From Actinomycetes bacterium (lineage in GTDB: Bacteria > Actinomycetota > Acidimicrobiia > Acidimicrobiales > RAAP-2): a stretch of DNA of 64,000 bases. Positions 41,893 through 50,631 of this stretch are shown here, piece by piece. The position numbers and the translations under genes were made by a program. The DNA is taken from contig JAJYGN010000012.1 of the NCBI GenBank assembly GCA_021790675.1, forward strand, positions 1 to 64,000, read 5' to 3'. How positions within the stretch are numbered: position 1 is the stretch's first letter; each line of letters opens with the position of its first letter. The notes below the pieces were generated by a model. That model saw nothing but the letters and a program-made list of their open reading frames with translations, did no database searches and was not told the DNA's origin.

Positions 41893-42819
41893 TCACTCTG
41901 TGGTCTCGAGGTTGGTCATCGCCGCCTGTCGGGCCAGCACGTCGGGATGGACACGAATCGCGCGGTGAATCAGGCGGTCGAAGACGTCCGACATCGAACC
42001 CTCCTGAGCGATACCACGACGGATCACCATGCCGAGAACCGGGACTGCCCAAAAGTCACCGCAGACCCACAGAATCGCCGCGCCGATCTGCTGGTCAGCG
42101 AAGGGTGACAAGGTGACACCGGGAATGTGGGCGTAGCTCGGGTACCAGCTCGTCGCCGAGAAGATGCTCATCGCCATCGCCATCAGCGTCATGACGACGT
42201 TCGTGCCCAGGATCGCGCCGGACTGCCAGATCGCGCCCTTGGTGGTCTTGACCGGAGCAGACGGCAGGATCTGCAGCCAGAACAGCACTCCGGTGACGAG
42301 GAAGCTGCCGTGCATGAGCCACACGTGAACGAAGCCGTTGGACTCGGAGAGCTCAAACCACTTCGGTAGGTGCCAGAAGATCATCACCGCGTTGAACGAG
42401 ATCAGGGCCACCCAGGGATTTCGTAGCGCGCGTCCGATGCCGCGTAGCCACTTCGCTCCACCGCTCAGGTAGATGAAGCGGCCCACGCGGCGTCGCGCGC
42501 CGACGGGCAGGAAGAACATGAGTGGCAGCCATGGCGCGCCGAGGACGACCATCATCGGTGTGGCGAAGGACAAGATCACGTGCTCGATCATGTGGATGTA
42601 GAAGTAGCTCGACGCCCAGTAGTCGGTCGGCGACATCACCGACAGCACCAGGAGGGCCAGTCCCCCGTAGAACACGTAGGACTTACGTCGTCGCCGGCGG
42701 GTGCGCTCGGGGCGCGAGTGCGCGGCCAGACGTCGCAGTCCCACCTCGTGGGCGAAAATAGTGAAGGCCACGACGAAGATCATCGGGTCGAAGGTCCAGT
42801 GCTCGAGGAACAGGTTCAC
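41893..42819 (-). CDS. Caa3-type oxidase assembly factor CtaG-like membrane protein
   Basis: Polytopic, HMIEHVILSFATPMMVVLGAP, FADQQIGAAILW; GTG start at 42819 overlaps upstream stop. Confidence 0.82.
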   Translation of the reverse strand: MNLFLEHWTFDPMIFVVAFTIFAHEVGLRRLAAHSRPERTRRRRRKSYVFYGGLALLVLSVMSPTDYWASSYFYIHMIEHVILSFATPMMVVLGAPWLPLMFFLPVGARRRVGRFIYLSGGAKWLRGIGRALRNPWVALISFNAVMIFWHLPKWFELSESNGFVHVWLMHGSFLVTGVLFWLQILPSAPVKTTKGAIWQSGAILGTNVVMTLMAMAMSIFSATSWYPSYAHIPGVTLSPFADQQIGAAILWVCGDFWAVPVLGMVIRRGIAQEGSMSDVFDRLIHRAIRVHPDVLARQAAMTNLETTE

Positions 42820-43175
42820 TGGCTGATCCCGTCTTCGCGCTGGCGCTGGGCGGCCAACTCGCTCTGGTGCTGCTCCCAAGCGGCGAGCATGCCCGAGTAC
42901 TCGGGGGCGAGCTCAGCTCTGGGCTTCTTTGGTGGGCGTCCCTCCGCGTCAGGGTGCAGCACCTTCCACCACATGTACACGGCGAATCCACCCAGCAACG
43001 GCCACTCGAAGACGTAGGCCCAACTGAGCGTGTTTCCCCCCAGGGCCCGTCCCACCTCGAACCAGAAGGCGGCCGCGCACACGAGGAGTCCCGCCGCCAA
43101 AGTCAGGTGCGTCTTGACCGCCGCGGCGCCCCGAAGGCGCGTCCGGGTTGGGTTCGCCGTCTTCTCACCCTCCAC
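42816..43175 (-). CDS. Small two-TM membrane protein, 'GNxLSWAYVFEWP' family (copy 1)
   Basis: RALGGNTLSWAYVFEWPLLGGFAVYMWWKVLHP; paralog of 50217-50531. Confidence 0.7.
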   Translation of the reverse strand: MEGEKTANPTRTRLRGAAAVKTHLTLAAGLLVCAAAFWFEVGRALGGNTLSWAYVFEWPLLGGFAVYMWWKVLHPDAEGRPPKKPRAELAPEYSGMLAAWEQHQSELAAQRQREDGISQ

Positions 43176-43258
43176 GAGTTCACCCTACCGGCTCTCCGCT
43201 GCGCAGACCCTGTCATTTAGGGTCATCGAGGCCCCTTCTCGGTAGAGTTGACGTACCC

Positions 43259-44095
43259 GTGAGCGACGACACCAACCAAGAAGCCAGCCCGCAGGGCACC
43301 CTCAGCGAGGCCGATCGCGCCCGCGCCTTCGCCACCAGCCAGTCGACCGGTCGGGCCTCCCTGCCGCCAACGTTCTTCAAGTGGGCGGTGGCGGTATTCG
43401 TGGTTCTCGGCGGCGGCGGCGCCCTGCTCGAACGGGTGATGAGTGGTGCGACGCCAACGACCAGTCCGACGACCCTGCCCGCGCCGTCTCTGACCGCACC
43501 GGTCGCCCAGAATCCCCTCACTTCGAGCCTGTCGGCTCTGCTCGGACTCAAGAGCCTCGGCCCCACACCGGCGCCAGCGCTCGAACTCACCGACCAAAAT
43601 GGTGCGCCCTGGCGCCTGGGCGACCAGCGGGGTCACGTCGTGCTCGTGACCTTCTATGACGCGTCGTGCCACGACATCTGCCCGGTGCTCGGAGCCGAGA
43701 TTCGCGGCGCCCTCGCCGATCTAGGGACGTCGTCGGGCGCGGTGCGCGTCGCGATCGTCAACACCGATCCGCGGGCGACGACCGCGACCAAAAACGTGGC
43801 GGCCCTCAGCGTGCCAGGGCTCTCGGATCGTTCCAACGTCTGGTTCCTCACCGGCAGCCTGAACCAGCTCAACGACGTGTGGAGCAGTTACGGCGTGACG
43901 ATCAACGTGGGCGCGAAGGCCTCGCAGATCGCGCACAACAACGTTCTCTACTTCATCGATCCGCGCGGACGACTCCGCTCGCTTGCGGTCCCCTTTGCCA
44001 ACGAGGACCGCTCCGGCGCGTACTCTCTCAGCGCCGCCGAGGTCGCCCGATTCGCGAAGGGTCTGGCCAACGTGGCCGGTAGTCTGATCCGGTGA
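43259..44095 (+). CDS. SCO1/SenC-type copper chaperone
   Basis: FYDASCHDICPVLGAEI (CxxxCP) and conserved His in IAHNNVLYFIDP; N-terminal TM. Confidence 0.88.
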   Translation: MSDDTNQEASPQGTLSEADRARAFATSQSTGRASLPPTFFKWAVAVFVVLGGGGALLERVMSGATPTTSPTTLPAPSLTAPVAQNPLTSSLSALLGLKSLGPTPAPALELTDQNGAPWRLGDQRGHVVLVTFYDASCHDICPVLGAEIRGALADLGTSSGAVRVAIVNTDPRATTATKNVAALSVPGLSDRSNVWFLTGSLNQLNDVWSSYGVTINVGAKASQIAHNNVLYFIDPRGRLRSLAVPFANEDRSGAYSLSAAEVARFAKGLANVAGSLIR

Positions 44096-44754
44096 CGGAC
44101 CCGGTGGACAGCGGCAACTTCGATCCCGGAGCGATGCCGGCGGCATCACTCTCTTCGGCCAAGGCCGTGTGGTACCGACGGCCGTGGGTCATGGTGTTGA
44201 TCGTGGTGGTCATCGTCGTAGGCGTCTCGGTAGTCACCGATCTTCCCCACCACATCACCGTCAGTGAGGACGCCTCAGCCCAGAACGCCTCGATCAAGCA
44301 GATCAACCTCGACCTGGCACCGTGCAACTACGCGATATCCGAGATCTACCACTACTACGAGACCAAGATCGTTGGTACCGCTCCTCCGATGCGGCCCCAG
44401 AAGTACCCCAAGTGGATGACCGACGACCAGTCCGTCTGCTCTTTCACGAGTGGCGAGATCTATGACCTGACCAACAACTTCCAGGCCCTCGACACCAAAG
44501 CCGGCAAGCACATCGACAACATGCACACGATCGTCGTGACCTGGATCACGTCCGACGCGCTTGGAGCGATCAACGACATCATGTATCTCTACAACCACCC
44601 TGGCGACGCCACGAAGATCGCCTCACTGCGCCGGCGAACGGCGCTGCTCAACCTCGAGCACGCCCAGGCGATGGCTGAGTGGTCAAAGGCCAACGCATTG
44701 CTCGGTGGTCGTCTCTACCCGCTCAAGCTCGTCCAGTTGCCCGCGGTTGCATAG
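44092..44754 (+). CDS. Hypothetical membrane-anchored exported protein coupled to SCO1
   Basis: GTG start overlaps SCO1 stop (GTGA); one TM plus extracytoplasmic domain; no family recognised. Confidence 0.7.
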   Translation: MTDPVDSGNFDPGAMPAASLSSAKAVWYRRPWVMVLIVVVIVVGVSVVTDLPHHITVSEDASAQNASIKQINLDLAPCNYAISEIYHYYETKIVGTAPPMRPQKYPKWMTDDQSVCSFTSGEIYDLTNNFQALDTKAGKHIDNMHTIVVTWITSDALGAINDIMYLYNHPGDATKIASLRRRTALLNLEHAQAMAEWSKANALLGGRLYPLKLVQLPAVA

Positions 44755-44760
44755 CGGCGA

Positions 44761-45579
44761 CTAGGCCGACGCGTCGAAGGTCCCTCGGCTGCGCTGCTCG
44801 CGCACGAGCCTCGTGAGCTCCTCGTTGGGATCCTCCTCGGACTGCAGCCAGTGGATGAGGTTCCAAAAGACCACCGGCATGAACGTCGCGGCCGACAGCA
44901 GCCACATCGAGCCGGCGGCCAGTTGCTGATCGGCGAAGAGCGACAGTCCGTGACCGGGCACGTGCGCAAATGCCCCGTACCACGAGACCTGGGACATGCC
45001 GTTGAGGTAGGCGATGATCCACACCGTCCACATCACAACCGCGGCGACGCCGATGCGAAAGGGCCGCGTGGTCGACGCGCTGACCGGCGGCGACTCCACG
45101 ATCGTCAGCCAGAGCCACACCCCGCTCGCCACCAGGCTCAGAGACTCGACGACGACGAGCCACCCGTGGTGCACGAGGGCGTTGACCACCGGCGCCGTGC
45201 GCCAGCCAATGATGAGGGCGAGGTACAACAAGCCCACAGTGAAGACGTGCACGTGTCCGCTGCGACGTCTAGCGCGCATCGCCATGCGGTCCATGGCGCG
45301 CGGCGCCGTGGGTGAGACAATGGCGCCGTCGTCACCAACGCGAAAGGGCTCGCCCGAGGCGAGCCCTACACGCTTCCACGGTGCACCGGTCACCAACAGT
45401 GCCGGCACCACCATGGCGATCAAACCGAACTGCACCGCCTGGGCGAACTCGTAGTGCCGGGCCCACGACGCCAGGGGCGACACCACGGCAACCAGCCACA
45501 CGGCAACGCCGAGAACGGCGAGCACGTCGCGGAGCCTCTCGACCCCGTCAGCCGTACGGAGATTCTCGCGCCGCGTCAC
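44761..45579 (-). CDS. Second CtaG-like membrane protein
   Basis: Polytopic; LSLFADQQLAAGSMWLLSA parallels FADQQIGAAILW of the first copy; likely GTG start at 45579. Confidence 0.78.
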   Translation of the reverse strand: MTRRENLRTADGVERLRDVLAVLGVAVWLVAVVSPLASWARHYEFAQAVQFGLIAMVVPALLVTGAPWKRVGLASGEPFRVGDDGAIVSPTAPRAMDRMAMRARRRSGHVHVFTVGLLYLALIIGWRTAPVVNALVHHGWLVVVESLSLVASGVWLWLTIVESPPVSASTTRPFRIGVAAVVMWTVWIIAYLNGMSQVSWYGAFAHVPGHGLSLFADQQLAAGSMWLLSAATFMPVVFWNLIHWLQSEEDPNEELTRLVREQRSRGTFDASA

Positions 45580-45689
45580 TTCGAGGGGCGACGCTGGAAG
45601 AATCCCCAAATAATGACGCCGAACAGCACGCCCAGCAGAACCACCATTGTCTGGACCTGTGCGCCGATGTACCCGTCTGCACCTAGCAT
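45576..45689 (-). CDS. 37-aa single-TM small protein in cox operon (absent from ORF track)
   Basis: MLGADGYIGAQVQTMVVLLGVLFGVIIWGFFQRRPSK; upstream TGAGGT SD-like site; GTGA overlap with next gene. Confidence 0.7.
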   Translation of the reverse strand: MLGADGYIGAQVQTMVVLLGVLFGVIIWGFFQRRPSK

Positions 45690-45762
45690 TTTGACCTCAT
45701 TCTCGTTTCACACACCTTTGGCTTACACCTTCTGACCGCGACCATCAGGTCGTCCGTCCCGC

Positions 45763-46416
45763 CTACATCAGGTAGAACAGCACCAAGAACAGCGTCGCGC
45801 CGAGGGCGATAAAGCCCCAGTTGTACGTCATGGAGGCGACGTTGGCTCTGAACGACTGCGCCGAGGGACTCGAAGAGAGCTCCGCGCCCTCGCCCAGCTC
45901 GCGACGCAAGCGCAAGCTGCGTGCCAGGGTCGTCTCCAGCCAATAGGTTCCCACCGCGATCGTTCCGATGTTCATCACGGCGTAACCGATGAAGGTCGAT
46001 GCGTAGCCGCTCGAGCCCGGGTAGAAGGGCACGCGCGTGAACTCCCAGATCTGCAAGAACAGCGCGATCAGACCAGAGGCCACGCCCGTCCAGCCCGCGA
46101 CCTGCCAATCGGCGATCTCACCCTTGCGCAGGCGCCACTGCCCGTAGATCGCGAGAATCGCGGTCAGGACCATGAAGCCGTAGATGAAGAAGCCGTAGTA
46201 CGTCGGCGCCGTGATGTGATTCGGACGCCAGAGCTCGGCGTTGTTGCTCGAACGCAGGTAGAAGTACGCGAAGGCGAGCGACGCCAGCATGAACGTGTAC
46301 ATGCCGATGAACAGTCGACCCCCCGTCCATATCGCGCCGAGGTGCGAGCGTAATTCGAACTCGCGCTCCTCCGGCGTCGCCAGCGCGTACTTGGATCCCT
46401 TGAAGGTGTCAGTCAT
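45763..46416 (-). CDS. coxC: Cytochrome c oxidase subunit III
   Basis: Polytopic; GRLFIGMYTFMLASLAFAYFYLRS; directly after coxA; start at 46416. Confidence 0.88.
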   Translation of the reverse strand: MTDTFKGSKYALATPEEREFELRSHLGAIWTGGRLFIGMYTFMLASLAFAYFYLRSSNNAELWRPNHITAPTYYGFFIYGFMVLTAILAIYGQWRLRKGEIADWQVAGWTGVASGLIALFLQIWEFTRVPFYPGSSGYASTFIGYAVMNIGTIAVGTYWLETTLARSLRLRRELGEGAELSSSPSAQSFRANVASMTYNWGFIALGATLFLVLFYLM

Positions 46417-46429
46417 TTTCCTCTCCCTG

Positions 46430-48388
46430 CTACGCCGGGTTGCTGGTGGACGAAGTGTCGCTGGCGACCGGAGCCGGGCCACCGAAGTCGGCTAGAGCCG
46501 GAGCGTTGACTTCGCTGTAGTGGTACGGGTCGGTCATGATCACGGGGATGCGATCGAAGTTGTGCGCCGGCACGGGGGTCGCGGTCTGCCACTCGAGGCC
46601 GAGCGACTCCCACGGATTGGCCGGTGCCTTCTGCGGGCTGATCCACATCGAGTAGACGAGGTTCCAGGCGAAGACGATGAAGGAAATTCCCAATAGGAAC
46701 GCACTGATCGACGAGAAGTCGTTCAGACCCTGCAGGTTGCTCGCGTAGGTGAAGACTCGACGCGGCTGGCCCAACAAGCCGATGATGAACATCGGGAAGA
46801 AGGTCAGGTTAAAGAAGACGAACATCATCCAGAAGTGGACGAGGCCGATCTTCTTGTTCATCATCATTCCCGTCATCTTCGGCAGCCAGTAGTACAGACC
46901 GGCCATGAAGGCGAAGAGCAGACCACCCATGATCGTGTAGTGGAAGTGCGAGAGGACGAAGAACCCTCCGTGCACCGTCACGTTGACCGGCACGTCCGAC
47001 AAGAACACGCCCGTGACGCCACCGATTAGGAAGTTGAAGAACAGGGCCATCGCGAACAGCATGGGTATCTCAAAGCGGATCTTCGCTCGATAGAGAGTTC
47101 CCATGCCGACCAGGAAGATGAATCCGGTCGGAATCGAGATGAGCTCGGTCGTCAGCATGAACAGTGGCCGCATGTCGGGGTTGATACCGCTCTGGAAGAG
47201 GTGGTGCTGCCACACGAAGAACGACAGCAGGGCCACACCGATCATTCCCGAGGCCGCTACCTTGTAGGCGAAGAGCGGCTTACGAGTGAAAACCGGCAGG
47301 ATCTCGGCGACGATGCCGAATCCGGGCAGCGCCATGATGTACACCTCGGGGTGGCCAAAGAACCAGAACAGGTTCTGCCACAGGTACGAGCTGCCGCCGT
47401 GCTCGTCGACGTAGAAGGCAGTCTGGACTGTCTTGTCGAGAATTCCGAAGAGTCCCGCGGAGAACAGCACCGGCGTGGCCAGGGTGAGCAGTGACGCCGT
47501 GGCCAGGATCGACCACACGAAGATCGGCACACGGCTCCAGGTCATTCCCGGGGCGCGGTAGTTGATGATCGAGACCGCGATGTTAAAGCCCGCGGCCATC
47601 ATTCCCAAACCGATGACCGCGAACCCGAAGAGGTAGGAGATCATGCCGGGGCCGTTCTGGGTTTGCAGCGGGGCGTAGCCCGTCCACCCGGTGTTGAAAC
47701 CGCCGTAGGGCAGAGCCGAGAAGATGACCATGTAGCCGGCCATGAAGATCCAGAAGCTGAACGCCTCGATGCGCGGGAACGCCATCTGGCGCGATCCGAT
47801 CATCAAGGGGACCAAGTAGTTACCCAACGGACCCACGATGATCGACGTCGCCATCATCATCATGATCGTGCCGTGCTCGGAGACAATCTCAATGTAAGTT
47901 CCGGGACCGAACACGTGGGTCGTCGGGTTCAGCAGCTCGGTGCGAATTGCCATGGCGAGCAGTCCACCGGTGAACATGAAGAGGATCACACCGACCACGT
48001 ACTGCAAACCGACCACTTTGTGGTTGGTGCTGTAGCGGAAGTACTTGCTCCACCCCTCGACTTCAACTTCTGCCGGCGGCTCCTTGCCGACGATCTTGGC
48101 CAACGGGTAGTTCAGCGCCCCGATGCCCACCAGCCAGCCCAGCACCATGCCGAGCAGCGCGAGGGTGACGGCAATGGGGTTCTGGCCGCTGTTGGCGATC
48201 CACGGGTAACTGCTCGATATGTAGTTACCGAACCAGTGGCCCAAGATGTAGCCCAGGAATCCCCCCACGATCGCCGTGCCCAGGTGCTGGCTCATCCAGC
48301 CGGGGCGCTGCGTCCAGGGGATTCCGGACGCGGTAGGTGGAGTCGCGCTGGACGCCACTGCTGTCGGTCGTTCGGCGCTAATTGTCAT
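46430..48388 (-). CDS. coxA: Heme-copper oxidase subunit I (noncanonical proton channels)
   Basis: EHGTIMMMM, FWFFGHPEVYIMALPGFGIV, WQHHLF, SHFHYTIMGG. Confidence 0.96.
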   Translation of the reverse strand: MTISAERPTAVASSATPPTASGIPWTQRPGWMSQHLGTAIVGGFLGYILGHWFGNYISSSYPWIANSGQNPIAVTLALLGMVLGWLVGIGALNYPLAKIVGKEPPAEVEVEGWSKYFRYSTNHKVVGLQYVVGVILFMFTGGLLAMAIRTELLNPTTHVFGPGTYIEIVSEHGTIMMMMATSIIVGPLGNYLVPLMIGSRQMAFPRIEAFSFWIFMAGYMVIFSALPYGGFNTGWTGYAPLQTQNGPGMISYLFGFAVIGLGMMAAGFNIAVSIINYRAPGMTWSRVPIFVWSILATASLLTLATPVLFSAGLFGILDKTVQTAFYVDEHGGSSYLWQNLFWFFGHPEVYIMALPGFGIVAEILPVFTRKPLFAYKVAASGMIGVALLSFFVWQHHLFQSGINPDMRPLFMLTTELISIPTGFIFLVGMGTLYRAKIRFEIPMLFAMALFFNFLIGGVTGVFLSDVPVNVTVHGGFFVLSHFHYTIMGGLLFAFMAGLYYWLPKMTGMMMNKKIGLVHFWMMFVFFNLTFFPMFIIGLLGQPRRVFTYASNLQGLNDFSSISAFLLGISFIVFAWNLVYSMWISPQKAPANPWESLGLEWQTATPVPAHNFDRIPVIMTDPYHYSEVNAPALADFGGPAPVASDTSSTSNPA

Positions 48389-48455
48389 CGCCCGATCTCC
48401 GTTTCTTTCGCTACTTCGTTCTGGTCAGTCAAAGTCGTAGTTGTCGTCGACATCA

Positions 48456-49448
48456 TCACGACGCCGGCTGCTTGGCCCCGTAAGTCTCTACGGTGCTGTA
48501 GGGAGTGACAGTGCCATCGGGGTAGTAACCGCCGGCAGCTCCGTTGGCGTCCGGCGTGTAGGTCCACGCGAAGGGCGGCAGGTTCTTGGTGTTGGCCGCG
48601 TTGGCGGCCTCGGTGCTCGTCGCCCACTGCGTGAAGGCCGAAGGAGACACGACCGACCCGTAATTGAACATCGCCCCGTGCCAGAGCCCGCAGAGCTCCG
48701 AACAGCGTACGGTGAAGTTGCCCGTTCCCTTGGTCTCGGTGAAAGCCACGTTGTTCACGCCGGGATTCGCATCAGCCTTGACGCTCAACTGGTAGGCCCA
48801 GAAGCTGTGGATCACGTCAAGTGAGGTCACGTTGAAAGCGATCGTCGTGTTCGCCGGCAGTACCAGTTGCGAGGTCTCAAAGCCCCCAAAGGTCGGATAG
48901 CGGTAGGTGAACTTCCACTGCTGACCGATGACCTGGACGGGCAGCACCTTCTCGCCACCCGGCTCACTCAAGATGCCCGTACCGGTTCCGTTAAGAGCGG
49001 CTGTTTCAGCTTGCGCGGCGCCGGCCGGCATCCACACCGGATTCGGGCCCTCGCCTCCGCCCGAGCCGTGATCCACGATCAGCGCCCAGGTGCCAAATGC
49101 CGCAAGGAAGAGCACCACAAAGCTCGTGATCGAGATCCACAGCACCTGAGCTTTGCGGTTCGAGCGAGCGGCCGCACCGCCCACCGACTCGGGGCCGTTT
49201 CGCTTGGCGCTCCAGTGGGTGATCGAGTAGCCCATGTAGACCCAGACGCCGATTAACACGGGCAGGGCGATGACCATGAGGATGTTGAAGTCCATCTGGT
49301 TGTTCTTGGCCGTCTCGGTCAGGCGTCCCGGCGGCACGTGCGGGCCGACGAGGAACCAGAAGAGCAGGTCGGCGGCAACTGAAAGTACAACCCAGATGCC
49401 GGACATCTTGCGCAGGTCGCGCGGGCTGTTAGAAGAGGTGTTCGCCAT
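48456..49448 (-). CDS. coxB: Cytochrome c oxidase subunit II (complete CuA site)
   Basis: RCSELCGLWHGAMF CuA motif, IHSFWAYQLSVKADANPG; start at 49448. Confidence 0.94.
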   Translation of the reverse strand: MANTSSNSPRDLRKMSGIWVVLSVAADLLFWFLVGPHVPPGRLTETAKNNQMDFNILMVIALPVLIGVWVYMGYSITHWSAKRNGPESVGGAAARSNRKAQVLWISITSFVVLFLAAFGTWALIVDHGSGGGEGPNPVWMPAGAAQAETAALNGTGTGILSEPGGEKVLPVQVIGQQWKFTYRYPTFGGFETSQLVLPANTTIAFNVTSLDVIHSFWAYQLSVKADANPGVNNVAFTETKGTGNFTVRCSELCGLWHGAMFNYGSVVSPSAFTQWATSTEAANAANTKNLPPFAWTYTPDANGAAGGYYPDGTVTPYSTVETYGAKQPAS

Positions 49449-49450
49449 GA

Positions 49451-50134
49451 TTAACGCACCACGTCCAAGAAGCCACCCATGTAATTCTGCGCTGACATTC
49501 CGCCTCCGTTTCCGTACAGGTACCCAAGGCCACACGGAACGAAGCACTGCCAGTTGTAGTTACCGGGTCCCGGGGTCTTGAAACTGAACGTGATCGTGTT
49601 GTGTGGCCACTTCGACGTCAGGCAGGGGCCCGCGCCGCAGATGTTGTTGCCCGCTACCCCCGGCAGCGGGACGACAATGCCCAGCGCCGGTACCGCGAAG
49701 GTGTGGCCGACCCCGGCACCCGAGTAGGAATCGAAGGCCGTATAAGTAGTCCCGTTGAGAGAGGCCGAGCCCCCGGTCGTTCCCTCGACCTGGCCCCACT
49801 GCTGGTTGCGCAGAGGGCTCCCCGAGTCGAACTGTTCGATGGTCATGTTGACCACGGTGTTCGCTGGCAACTTCCAAGTGTTGTCCTGGACCCACTGACC
49901 CGTGTGCGGGTCCTTGGTCAGATAAGACACCCACGAAGGGTGCGGACCGAAGCCAATGGCCCCGACGGTCTCGACCGTAAGATTGACAGGTTGTCCTGCA
50001 GACTGGGTATTCGTGAAGTTCATTTCCCCGCCTGGCGTGCCGGGGGTGAGGTAGACGGCAACCGCCCACACCACGAGTCCGACTACGACCAAGAAGAGTC
50101 CGAGACTTATCGCCAGTCTCCCTCCCTTTGACAT
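49451..50134 (-). CDS. Membrane-anchored subunit II-like cupredoxin with degenerate CuA motif
   Basis: N-terminal TM; GVGHTFAVPALGIVVPLPG and NYNWQCFVPCGLGYLYGNGGGM...MGGFLDVV. Confidence 0.72.
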   Translation of the reverse strand: MSKGGRLAISLGLFLVVVGLVVWAVAVYLTPGTPGGEMNFTNTQSAGQPVNLTVETVGAIGFGPHPSWVSYLTKDPHTGQWVQDNTWKLPANTVVNMTIEQFDSGSPLRNQQWGQVEGTTGGSASLNGTTYTAFDSYSGAGVGHTFAVPALGIVVPLPGVAGNNICGAGPCLTSKWPHNTITFSFKTPGPGNYNWQCFVPCGLGYLYGNGGGMSAQNYMGGFLDVVR

Positions 50135-50216
50135 ACACCACTCCTCGCGACGACGCGTTTCTTGTGAAACTCGAAAGGAACAGTAATGGATCGTGACGAT
50201 ATTGTGTGGATTCGTG

Positions 50217-50531
50217 ATGGCCTTGACTAAGAGAATTCTTGGTATCTATGGGGGCCTCTTAGCCGCCGAAGCCATCTGCGTCTCGGCCTTCGCGATCGAG
50301 ATCCACCGCGCGCTCTCGGGTAACTCGCTCTCGTGGGCCTACGTCTTCGAGTGGCCTATCTTCGCCGGTTACGCGGTGTATTTGGCGCGAAAACTTATAC
50401 GCGAAGTGCGTTTCGGACCCCGGCCATCTGCGTCCGCGACCCCCGAAGACTCCGACGCGCGCCTCGCCGAGTACAACGAATATCTTCGGAAAATGCACGA
50501 TGATGACAACAGCGATCGAGGTGATTCCTAG
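50217..50531 (+). CDS. Small two-TM membrane protein, 'GNxLSWAYVFEWP' family (copy 2)
   Basis: RALSGNSLSWAYVFEWPIFAGYAVYLARKLI; paralog of 42816-43175. Confidence 0.7.
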   Translation: MALTKRILGIYGGLLAAEAICVSAFAIEIHRALSGNSLSWAYVFEWPIFAGYAVYLARKLIREVRFGPRPSASATPEDSDARLAEYNEYLRKMHDDDNSDRGDS

Positions 50532-50631
50532 TGAATGGGTTTACTTAATAACGGAGAATCTTCTCAAGTAACGAGCTCGTCGATATTGGTTCACACTGAG
50601 AACCTTCACAGAGTTCGCGTTGAGGACGTCG

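Noticed and set aside
50540-50631. Possible tRNA or small RNA gene upstream of cox-flanking gene
   Set aside because: Only short hairpins (GGTTC/GAACC, GAGAA/TTCTC); no cloverleaf or T-loop GGTTCRANNCC context.
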